This document shows positions 7,263 to 13,329 of a stretch of 13,329 bases of DNA, one piece after another; within the stretch, counting starts at the first letter, position 1; each line of letters begins with the position of its first letter. Source of the stretch: Alphaproteobacteria bacterium (GTDB lineage Bacteria > Pseudomonadota > Alphaproteobacteria > Rhizobiales > Hyphomicrobiaceae); NCBI GenBank assembly GCA_024279745.1, contig JAJRRE010000068.1:1-13329 (forward strand), written 5' to 3'. A model generated the notes under the pieces. The model did no database searches. It had not been told where the DNA came from and was given only the letters and a program-made list of their open reading frames with translations. Made by a program: the position numbers and the translations under genes.

Positions 7263-7841
7263 ATGTTCAAATCCGCTACTATCGCCGCCAGCATATTGGC
7301 CGCATCCGCCGCGCTCACCACAACCGCTCAGGCGCAAGACGTGAAAGCGCTGGCGATGGAAGGCAAGGGCGTCATGATGTCCTTTGGCAAAACGCTGAAA
7401 GGCGCGCTTGTCGGCGCCATGAAATCCGGCGGCCCGATCAAGGCGCTGCATGTGTGCAATGTTGACGCGCCCGTCATCGCCGACAAGATATCGACCAAAA
7501 GCGGTTGGACCGTCGCGCGCTCAAGCCACAAATTACGCAATAGCGCCAACACCGCCGATGCCTTCACCAAGGCCGCGATTGAGGACTTTTTAGCCCGTCA
7601 GGCCAAGGGCGAAAAACCCAAGACCATGATCAAGACCGGCATCATCGAACAAGGCGGCAAGAAGAGTTTCCGCATGGTCAAGGCCATCGGCACCAAGGGC
7701 GTATGCCTGAAATGCCATGGCAGCGCGGTCAAGCCTGAAGTTCTGAAAAAGATCAAAGAGCTTTATCCCGACGACAAGGCTACTGGCTTCAAGGCCGGCG
7801 AAATGCGCGGCGTTTTCGTGCTGACCAAAGCGCTGAATTAA
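7263..7841 (+). CDS. Periplasmic DUF3365 (Tll0287-like) c-type haem protein
   Basis: A 192-residue exported protein. AGGAG at 7249-7253 with a 9-base spacer fixes the ATG at 7263. Residues 1-24 are a signal peptide with an AQA|QD cleavage site. CLKCH (148-152) is a single CxxCH haem c attachment site with His152 as proximal ligand. The fold pattern, a HVCN motif near the start (Cys65) and CxxCH near the end followed by a GFKAGEMRGVFVL tail, fits DUF3365, a PAS-like haem domain. In the characterised cyanobacterial member Tll0287, as I recall, a Cys and the CxxCH His ligate the iron, which would make Cys65 the distal ligand here. Such domains usually act as redox or gas sensors, often fused to kinases; this one is free-standing, so it may be an electron carrier or a sensor partner. 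No partner gene is adjacent. Confidence 0.82.
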   Translation: MFKSATIAASILAASAALTTTAQAQDVKALAMEGKGVMMSFGKTLKGALVGAMKSGGPIKALHVCNVDAPVIADKISTKSGWTVARSSHKLRNSANTADAFTKAAIEDFLARQAKGEKPKTMIKTGIIEQGGKKSFRMVKAIGTKGVCLKCHGSAVKPEVLKKIKELYPDDKATGFKAGEMRGVFVLTKALN

Positions 7842-7878
7842 ACGCTACTATCAAGCATACCTCCCCCTACAACAGTCA

Positions 7879-7899
7879 TCCCGGCATTCATTGCCGGGA
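7879..7899. repeat. REP-like palindromic element
   Basis: tcccggca (7879-7886) and tgccggga (7892-7899) form a perfect 8-bp stem with a 5-nt loop, flanked by gtca and cccagg. It lies in the 129-bp gap between the converging DUF3365 and permease genes. No U-tract follows on either strand, so a simple terminator is unlikely. The GTCATCCCGGC...GCCGGGACCCAGG layout resembles dispersed palindromic repeats common in alphaproteobacterial intergenic DNA; copies elsewhere cannot be checked from this window. Confidence 0.55.
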
Positions 7900-7970
7900 C
7901 CCAGGCGGCGAAATGCACGAATAATTGTGTAACCGCTCTGATTTTCTAGCTGACGTAAAATCTTGGTTCT

Positions 7971-8711
7971 CTAGCCTGCACTTAACCGCCAGAAGAACAC
8001 AGCGCTCATGATCAGGCCGACGGCAACGATGAACACGCGAATGACGTTGCGCGGCAGACGGCGTGCAATGTAAGCGCCGCCATAGCCGCCAATGGTAGAG
8101 GCGACCATCATCACGCCCGCTTCGCCCCAGGCGATAATCCCGGCCACGGCAAACGTCGCCACCGAGATCGCCGACAGGGCAAACGACAGCCAGCATTTCA
8201 GCCCATTCATGACGTTGAGATCGCGCATCCCCAGGGCTGAGAACAGCGACAGCAAAATGATCCCAAGGCCGCCGTTAAAATAGCCGCCGTAGATCGACAC
8301 CAGCATCAGTGCGCTGTTTTCCGGCAGCTTCATATGTGCGAGCTTCGCCCGTAGCCAGTCGCCAAAGGCAAACAGGATCGTCGCCAACAGCAACAGCCAC
8401 GGCACGATCACCGAGAACACTTCATTGCTGGTGACCAGCAGCAGGAGCGACCCGGCCAGCCCGCCCACAAGCGCAATCACGATATAGCGAATGAACAGCG
8501 CCCGCTCCACCTTGGCGATGTCTTTTGAAAACCCAAGCGCGCTGCCCAGATAGCCGGGGAACACCGCCAGCGTCGAAGTGGCATTGGCAGTGATTGGCGG
8601 CAGGCCGATAAAAACAAGCGCCGGGAAGGTCAGGAAACTACCGCCGCCAGCAATAGCATTCAGTCCGCCAGCGAAAAATGCCGCCACGGCAATGATCAGA
8701 TATGATGTCAA
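7971..8711 (-). CDS. TauE/SafE (DUF81) family membrane permease
   Basis: An integral inner-membrane protein with about eight hydrophobic segments, of the family that includes sulfite, sulfoacetate and other organosulfur-anion exporters. Two repeated halves are visible: FFAGGLNAIAGGGSFLTFP near the N-terminus and YGGYFNGGLGIILLS in the middle, followed by TIGGYGGAYIARRLP. I place the start at a TTG (8711-8709) because GGGGGAG (8723-8717) sits five bases before it, giving 246 residues starting at the first membrane helix. An upstream TTG at 8738 would add nine residues without a good ribosome site. It is the last gene of the minus-strand run, 74 bp after ligA. No sulfur-metabolism gene is near, so the substrate is open. 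Confidence 0.85.
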   Translation of the reverse strand: MTSYLIIAVAAFFAGGLNAIAGGGSFLTFPALVFIGLPPITANATSTLAVFPGYLGSALGFSKDIAKVERALFIRYIVIALVGGLAGSLLLLVTSNEVFSVIVPWLLLLATILFAFGDWLRAKLAHMKLPENSALMLVSIYGGYFNGGLGIILLSLFSALGMRDLNVMNGLKCWLSFALSAISVATFAVAGIIAWGEAGVMMVASTIGGYGGAYIARRLPRNVIRVFIVAVGLIMSAVFFWRLSAG

Positions 8712-8785
8712 AGTCGCTCCCCCAATTCCGCTGCGCAAAACCCGGCGTCACCCAGCTGACATGGCAACGCGCCAATCACCGCCGT

Positions 8786-11239
8786 TTACGCAATCAACGC
8801 CAGCCAATCGTCTTCGCTCAGCACGCTCACGCCAAGCGCTTGCGCCTTGGTCAGCTTCGAGCCCGCGTCGCTGCCGGCAACAACATAGTCGGTTTTTTTC
8901 GAGACCGAGCCCGATACTTTCGCGCCCAGCCGTTCAGCTTGTGCCTTGGCTTCGGAACGGGTCAGCTTTTGCATTGAGCCGGTGAATACGACTGTCTTAC
9001 CGGTGACCGGCGATCCGGTTATAGCCGGGCGTTCAAAAGGCGATATCGTAACCTCGCGCAACAGATCGGCAAGCGCGCGCCGGTTATGGTCTTCGGCGTA
9101 AAACTCCACCAGTGCTTCAGTGACGGTCTCGCCAATGCCGTCCTGCGCGGCGATTTCAAGATAGGCGTCTGAGGGAAACTGCTGCGCCGCCCGTGTCGCC
9201 ACATCAACCAGTTCAGCCGCATCGGCAAAGCCCGCCGCCAATGCCCTGGCGCCGCGTGTTGGCGCGACTTTCAATTGCTGCAGGACATCGCTCAGCGCTG
9301 CACCGGTTTTAGCCAGACCCAGAACCTCCTCGCCGGCTTTGGCAATCGCCACAATCGCTTTTTGCGCGGTTTTCTCACCCAGTCCCGGCACGGCGATCAG
9401 GCGCCGATAGTCTTCGCCCGGCCGGCCCTCTACTGCTTGCGCCACCGCGCGTTCAAAGGCGTCCCAATTGCCATAAGCGCCAGCCAGATCACGCGCTGTC
9501 CCCACGCCGACATGGCGAATACCGAGCGCATAGATAAACCGGTCAAGCCCAATCTGGCGGCGCTCTTCGATGGCGCTGAATAATTTTTCAACAGACTTGG
9601 CGCCAAAGCCCTTTTTGTCTTTCAGTTTTTTTGGCGCGTCGCCATCGCGCGCGGCAAGCGTGAAAATATCAGCGGGCTGCTTGATGCGCCCTTCAATGAA
9701 GAACAAATCAACCTGCTTGTCGCCCAGCCCGTCAATATCGAACGCGCCGCGCGCCACAAAATGCTTCAGGCGCTCTTTCGCCTGGGCCGGGCATATAAGA
9801 CCGCCGGTGCAGCGGCGCACTACATCTATCTTGCCCTTGCCCTGCCCATTATCCTCGTCCTGCTCGCGCTCCGCCCGTGAGCCGCAGACGGGACAAACTT
9901 TTGGAAACTGAAGAGGCACGGCATCCTTGGGGCGTTTACCAGGTAGAGCTTCTACCACTTGCGGGATCACATCACCGGCCCGCTGCACGACGACGGTGTC
10001 ACCGATATGCAGATCCTTGCGCGCGATCTCGTCTTCGTTATGCAGTGTTGCATTGGAGACAACAACGCCGCCAACGGTCACCGGCTCCAGTTTGGCAACC
10101 GGCGTCAACGCGCCTGTGCGGCCGACTTGAATGTCAATATCGCGCAAAATCGTAGTGGCGCGCTCGGCGGGAAATTTATGCGCAATAGCCCAGCGCGGCG
10201 CCCGCGAGACAAAGCCGAGGCGCTCCTGCAACGCAAGGTCGTCAACCTTATACACCACGCCATCGATGTCATAATCGAGCATCGCGCGCTGCGTTTCAAT
10301 CTCGCGGTAGTGAGCAATCATTTCAGCGGGGCCATCGCAAATCCGCGTCAGGGGATTAACCGGCAGGCCCCAACGACCAAAGGCATCAACCACGCCCATC
10401 TGCGTGGACGCGGGCAGGCTTGAGGCCTCGCCCCAGGCATAGGCGAAAAAGCGCAGCGGCCGCTGTTTGGTGATCGCTACATCGAGCTGGCGCAACGATC
10501 CGGCGGCGGCATTGCGCGGATTGGCAAAGGGCTTTTCACCGGCCGCGTCTTGCGCTTCATTGAGCGCGGCAAAGTCGTTTCTGCTCATGTAAATTTCGCC
10601 GCGCACATCAATGATGGCGGGCATATCCGGCGCCTCGATCACATGGGGAATCTCTTGGATGGTCTCAACATTGCGCGTAACGTTTTCGCCAACCGCGCCA
10701 TCGCCGCGCGTTACCGCATGAACCAGCCGCCCGCCTTCATAGCGCAAGGATATGGACAGCCCGTCGATTTTCGGCTCGGCAGTATAGGCCAGCGCTGCAT
10801 CGGCGTCCAGCCCGAGAAACCGGCGAATACGCTCGTCGAATTCCGCCACGTCCTGGTCATTGAACGCATTGCCCAATGACAGCATCGGCACGCTATGAGC
10901 CAGTTTTGAAAAGCCCTCGGCCGGCGCCGCACCAACGCGCTTTGACGGACTGTCAGCGCGCAGCAGATCGGGAAAGCGCGCCTCGATGTCCTCGTTGCGC
11001 CGACGCAGCGCATCATAGGCCGCGTCGGAAACGATCGGCGCATCCTGGCCATGATAGGCTTCATCATGGACCGCAATCTCGGCGGCCAATTGTTTCAGCT
11101 CGGTCTTAGCCCGCGCCTTGCTCAGCGCATCCACCGGCACCGACACCGGCGCAGCACTGCGCGCTGACGTCGCAGCGGCAGATTTTCCAGTTTCAGATTT
11201 TTTCTTCGATTTTGTCATGACCCGCGAACCATGCACCAA
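8786..11239 (-). CDS. ligA: NAD-dependent DNA ligase LigA
   Basis: Seals nicks in replication and repair using NAD+. Domains in order: a Lys/Ser/Ala-rich tail (1-40), the NMN-binding Ia domain (about 45-95, HDEAYHGQDAPIVSDAAYD), adenylation domain with nucleophile Lys157 in EPKIDG, OB fold (about 370-440), Cys4 zinc finger (C449, C452, C477, C483, with an acidic/Gly-rich insert between the pairs), helix-hairpin-helix region (about 495-720) and BRCT (about 742-817). At 817 residues it is about 145 longer than E. coli LigA (671). Most of the excess is an insert around 600-690 that carries an extra HhH-like motif (VPGLGEKTAQKA, 617-628). The start is uncertain: ATGs at 11239 and 11218 both have weak ribosome sites. 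The zinc, catalytic and BRCT features are intact, so it should be active. Confidence 0.95.
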   Translation of the reverse strand: MVHGSRVMTKSKKKSETGKSAAATSARSAAPVSVPVDALSKARAKTELKQLAAEIAVHDEAYHGQDAPIVSDAAYDALRRRNEDIEARFPDLLRADSPSKRVGAAPAEGFSKLAHSVPMLSLGNAFNDQDVAEFDERIRRFLGLDADAALAYTAEPKIDGLSISLRYEGGRLVHAVTRGDGAVGENVTRNVETIQEIPHVIEAPDMPAIIDVRGEIYMSRNDFAALNEAQDAAGEKPFANPRNAAAGSLRQLDVAITKQRPLRFFAYAWGEASSLPASTQMGVVDAFGRWGLPVNPLTRICDGPAEMIAHYREIETQRAMLDYDIDGVVYKVDDLALQERLGFVSRAPRWAIAHKFPAERATTILRDIDIQVGRTGALTPVAKLEPVTVGGVVVSNATLHNEDEIARKDLHIGDTVVVQRAGDVIPQVVEALPGKRPKDAVPLQFPKVCPVCGSRAEREQDEDNGQGKGKIDVVRRCTGGLICPAQAKERLKHFVARGAFDIDGLGDKQVDLFFIEGRIKQPADIFTLAARDGDAPKKLKDKKGFGAKSVEKLFSAIEERRQIGLDRFIYALGIRHVGVGTARDLAGAYGNWDAFERAVAQAVEGRPGEDYRRLIAVPGLGEKTAQKAIVAIAKAGEEVLGLAKTGAALSDVLQQLKVAPTRGARALAAGFADAAELVDVATRAAQQFPSDAYLEIAAQDGIGETVTEALVEFYAEDHNRRALADLLREVTISPFERPAITGSPVTGKTVVFTGSMQKLTRSEAKAQAERLGAKVSGSVSKKTDYVVAGSDAGSKLTKAQALGVSVLSEDDWLALIA
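9344..9499 (-). other. LigA HhH module, first copy (residues 581-632)
   Basis: Residues 581-632 of LigA align by eye with residues 663-713 (9101-9253): AR-x-LA-x-x-[YF] at the start, a shared spacing, then Y-x-x-[LI]-x-A-x-x-G-[LI]-G-E with a helix after it. The second copy corresponds to the final HhH of E. coli LigA. This looks like an internal duplication with a period of about 82 residues. Seen in the translation; the evolutionary reading is inference. Confidence 0.55.
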
Positions 11240-11373
11240 TTAGCCAGCCAAGGCCAAGACCCCGCGGCGCCCAATCCCCAATAGAGAGGGACGGCCTCAA
11301 CTGGAAACGACATTTTTCAAAAGCGTTTGATTTCGCGCAGCCTCATCCCGCTGGGCGCCCACCGGCCGCAGCC

Positions 11374-11958
11374 TCAATAGCGCACCCGAAACAGGCGGAA
11401 CAAAAAGCTCATCAGCCAGGCCGGGCCGATCAGCAGAAATTGCAGGTCCTTGAAGAATGACGGGCTGCGGCCTTCGATCTTATGGCCGATAAACTGAAAG
11501 ACCCAGGCGCCGAGAAACAGCGCGATGGCGAATTGCCAAAGCGGCAGATCGCCCCAATTGAGGTAAGCCACGATCAGTGAGAAACAGGCTGCGACGAAGC
11601 CAGCCATGCCCAGCGCCAGGGGAATGGATAAGGTGAGATAATAGAGCGTTGCCAGCGCCGCCACCACCCAGGCCCAGTTTAATCCGCCCAAGAATTCAAA
11701 GGCGCCTAGTTGCCAAGCGGTTGGGAACGGCGTCACCCAGAGCAGCGCCAATACGCACCAAGCTATGACCGGCACGGCAAACCAATGTACCAGCTTGTTG
11801 ACAAAGTTTTGGTGACTTTCGCCGTATTCGGCGAGCAGTCGGTCTATGCGGCGATTGGAATGGCCTGTTTCAGCAAAAGAAGCGGCAACATTGTCGTCTG
11901 CTACAGTGCGATCGGAATTCCCGAGCGACGACATATTGGATTGGTATTGCTTATTCAT
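11374..11958 (-). CDS. Mpo1-like / DUF962 membrane protein
   Basis: A 194-residue inner-membrane protein with about four hydrophobic segments (about 62-76, 95-113, 115-134, 141-158). The family (PF06127) includes yeast Mpo1, an Fe(II)-dependent dioxygenase for alpha-oxidation of 2-hydroxy fatty acids; bacterial members are mostly uncharacterised. Conserved candidates for metal binding are His49 (ESHQNFVNK), His58 (VHWFAVP) and His159 in FIGHKIEGRSPSFF, all in family positions. The first 32 residues are polar and unlike the family core. A GGGCG directly before the first ATG weakly supports this start over Met9. It lies between bamD and ligA on their strand, where recN is often found in alphaproteobacteria. 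A role in membrane lipid turnover is inferred from the family only. Confidence 0.82.
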   Translation of the reverse strand: MNKQYQSNMSSLGNSDRTVADDNVAASFAETGHSNRRIDRLLAEYGESHQNFVNKLVHWFAVPVIAWCVLALLWVTPFPTAWQLGAFEFLGGLNWAWVVAALATLYYLTLSIPLALGMAGFVAACFSLIVAYLNWGDLPLWQFAIALFLGAWVFQFIGHKIEGRSPSFFKDLQFLLIGPAWLMSFLFRLFRVRY

Positions 11959-11975
11959 CGCCCAAAACCCATCCC

Positions 11976-11987
11976 ATGCAATTGCAT
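11976..11987. promoter_or_regulatory. Perfect 12-bp palindrome ATGCAATTGCAT in the Mpo1-like leader
   Basis: atgcaa/ttgcat at 11976-11987 is a perfect dyad with no spacer, 18 bp upstream of the Mpo1-like start codon, where a repressor or autoregulator could bind. It could also be chance. Confidence 0.3.
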
Positions 11988-12002
11988 CCCTTTATGCCCC
12001 GT

Positions 12003-12029
12003 CAATGCCTGCCAATGCCCGGCCAATGA
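12003..12029. repeat. Three CAATG motifs spaced one helical turn apart
   Basis: CAATGCC at 12003, CAATGCC at 12013 and CAATGAC at 12024 recur at 10- and 11-bp steps in the bamD/Mpo1 gap (11959-12074). Same-face spacing is typical of sites for a protein binding cooperatively. It is short and could be chance. Confidence 0.35.
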
Positions 12030-12074
12030 CGCACGTAATTTGTAGCTCACCGCTGTGATACCCCGGTGGCGGCT

Positions 12075-13052
12075 CTAATTCAGAGTAAGGGTTTTAACCG
12101 CTTTTCTCCACGAGCGGCTGATCCAGCTGCCACTGGTATTGCGCGGTGACAATCCATTGCTGGCCAGCAACGAGTAGGCATCTTTATACCAGGACGAATT
12201 GGGGAAGTTATGCCCCAGCACAGCGGCGACAGCCTGGGCTTCGTTGCGAATGCCCAGTGCCATATAGCCTTCTGTCAGGCGCATCAAGGCTTCTTCGACA
12301 TGCTTGGTGGTTTGGAATTTCACAACAACAGTTTTAAAGCGGTTGATCGCCGCCAGATAATTTCTTTTCTTTAAATAATACCGGCCGACATTCATTTCGG
12401 CGGCGGCCAGCACGTCTTCGGCCAACCGGATTCGGTTTTCCGCTTTGGCCGCATAGGAGCTGTCGGGATAGCGGGTTTGCAACGTCCGCAAAGCTTTCAA
12501 CGCCTTGCGCGTGGAGCTTTGATCGCGCGCCGGGTCTTTGATCTGATCGAAATAGGATGAGGCGATGATGTGGTGCGCCAGCGGTGCTTCCTTGGTGCCC
12601 GGATGCAACGCTGTATAGCGCTTCGCCGATGTAATCGCTTCGGGGTATTTGCCGTTTTTATAATAGGCGTAAGCTGCCATCACCATGGCGCGCCGCGCTT
12701 CAGGCGCATAGGGATGATCGCGATCCAGCGCTTCGAATTTCTTGGCGGCGCGTTCATATTTGCCGCGTGCGAGCAACGAATCTGCTGTTGCAAACATTTT
12801 TCCTGGCGGATCAGGATTTAGCGCGCCGGTTGATTTTGACGATTTGAACATCGAGGTCAGCGAGCTGTTGCCGCAACCGCTTAGCGGCGCCACAACAGCA
12901 ATCAACACCACTGTCTTCAGCCCCACCGATTTTAAAAAACCCAGCGAATTGCCCACCAAATTGGCCAGCGAATTGGAATGTCTACAAGCCATCAGCCTGG
13001 TCCCGTCTAGAATTTTCATGCCGGTAATATCTGTCCCGCAACCTAATATCAT
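12075..13052 (-). CDS. bamD: Outer membrane assembly lipoprotein BamD (ComL/YfiO)
   Basis: An essential lipoprotein of the BAM complex that, with BamA, inserts beta-barrel proteins into the outer membrane. A hydrophobic segment (VVLIAVVAPLSGC) ends in the lipobox LSGC with lipid-attachment Cys60, followed by a linker and a series of TPR-like helical repeats (about 85-300; for example RGKYERAAKKFEALDRDHPYAPEARRA and NGKYPEAITSAKRYTALHPGT, each broken by family positions). The mature length of about 265 residues is a little above that of E. coli BamD. The signal region is long from the first ATG (13052); internal ATGs at 13019 (residue 12) and 12992 (residue 21) would give more typical lengths, and no ribosome site decides. 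It is first in the minus-strand run ahead of the Mpo1-like gene and ligA. Confidence 0.93.
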   Translation of the reverse strand: MILGCGTDITGMKILDGTRLMACRHSNSLANLVGNSLGFLKSVGLKTVVLIAVVAPLSGCGNSSLTSMFKSSKSTGALNPDPPGKMFATADSLLARGKYERAAKKFEALDRDHPYAPEARRAMVMAAYAYYKNGKYPEAITSAKRYTALHPGTKEAPLAHHIIASSYFDQIKDPARDQSSTRKALKALRTLQTRYPDSSYAAKAENRIRLAEDVLAAAEMNVGRYYLKKRNYLAAINRFKTVVVKFQTTKHVEEALMRLTEGYMALGIRNEAQAVAAVLGHNFPNSSWYKDAYSLLASNGLSPRNTSGSWISRSWRKAVKTLTLN

Positions 13053-13122
13053 CGGCCCACAGCAAAGGGCATAAGCTGCCCGGAATATCAGTCAGTCAGC
13101 TAATACCATGTGATTCGGCAAG

Positions 13123-13144
13123 GCACCTAATTGATGTCAGGTGC
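13123..13144 (-). other. Stem-loop at the predicted 5' end of the bamD transcript
   Basis: gcacct (13123-13128) pairs with aggtgc (13139-13144) around a 10-nt loop. It lies immediately downstream of the promoter at 13153-13180 on the minus strand, so it would form the first nucleotides of the message. A 5' hairpin could shield the mRNA from decay. Confidence 0.35.
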
Positions 13145-13152
13145 TGCGTGTA

Positions 13153-13180
13153 ATTATAAAATACATAATTATGTTTGCAA
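13153..13180 (-). promoter_or_regulatory. Promoter for bamD
   Basis: Read leftward, TTGCAA (13180-13175) and a perfect TATAAT (13158-13153) are spaced 16 bp in an AT-rich pocket, giving a start near 13146 and a leader of about 94 nt. The pocket also contains an inverted repeat taattat/ataatta (13151-13157, 13165-13171) that overlaps the -10. The rest of 13053-13329 shows a ggggg/ccccc palindrome near 13197-13206 but no gene; lpxC is not visible. Confidence 0.55.
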
Positions 13181-13329
13181 CGCGACAAGGGGCGTAGGGG
13201 GGCCCCCAATAGCGTCGAATTCGCGCAATTTGTGGCAAAAATGTGCACTGCGGTTGCAAAACGACATGCCAAACAGTATTGGCGCATGGTAACTAACTTG
13301 ACTGATTTTGGTAAATTGCCGCTTGCCGG

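Noticed and set aside
7879..7899. Rho-independent terminator shared by the DUF3365 gene and the permease
   Set aside because: The stem is strong but no U-tract follows on either strand.
13096..13287. Minus-strand 63-codon frame upstream of bamD
   Set aside because: It covers the AT-rich promoter pocket, has no ribosome site and resembles no family; it is not the C-terminus of LpxC as far as I can see.

Overview
The window is a stretch of ordinary housekeeping chromosome from a moderately GC-rich Gram-negative bacterium, most likely an alphaproteobacterium. The assignment is by inference: bamD and ligA lie close together on one strand, a pairing typical of alphaproteobacteria. The long-form aminopeptidase P begins with the MFQSFDAP-type N-terminus I associate with that class. 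BamD, a lytic transglycosylase and nucleotide-sugar genes show a Gram-negative envelope. No transposase, integrase, phage gene, tRNA, rRNA or CRISPR array is visible.

Layout. Positions 1-744 (minus) hold the first 248 codons of a secreted MltB-type lytic murein transglycosylase that runs off the left edge. galE (minus, 935-1927) and galU (plus, 2199-3107) diverge from a 271-bp region and together make and interconvert UDP-glucose and UDP-galactose, presumably for surface polysaccharide. An HpcH/HpaI-family aldolase follows on plus (3281-4081). A small DUF1127-like protein is encoded on minus (4363-4605). The 560 bp between it and the divergent pepP gene (5166-7001) carry two unrelated tandem repeat families, both with a 24-bp period. 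These are the least ordinary DNA in the window. A periplasmic DUF3365 haem protein (7263-7841) follows pepP and ends in a palindromic REP-like element.

The right part is a minus-strand run read from right to left: bamD (13052-12075), an Mpo1/DUF962 membrane protein (11958-11374), ligA (11239-8786) and a TauE/SafE permease (8711-7971). A credible sigma70-type promoter lies ahead of bamD. recN, which I would expect between bamD and ligA in many alphaproteobacteria, is absent and the Mpo1-like gene occupies its place. LigA is unusually long (817 residues) because it has an N-terminal tail and what looks like a tandem copy of a helix-hairpin-helix module.

I see no convincing new multi-gene system. 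The best leads are the nested 24-bp repeat array upstream of pepP, the duplicated LigA module, the bamD/Mpo1/ligA arrangement, and several small palindromes or spaced motifs in gene leaders.
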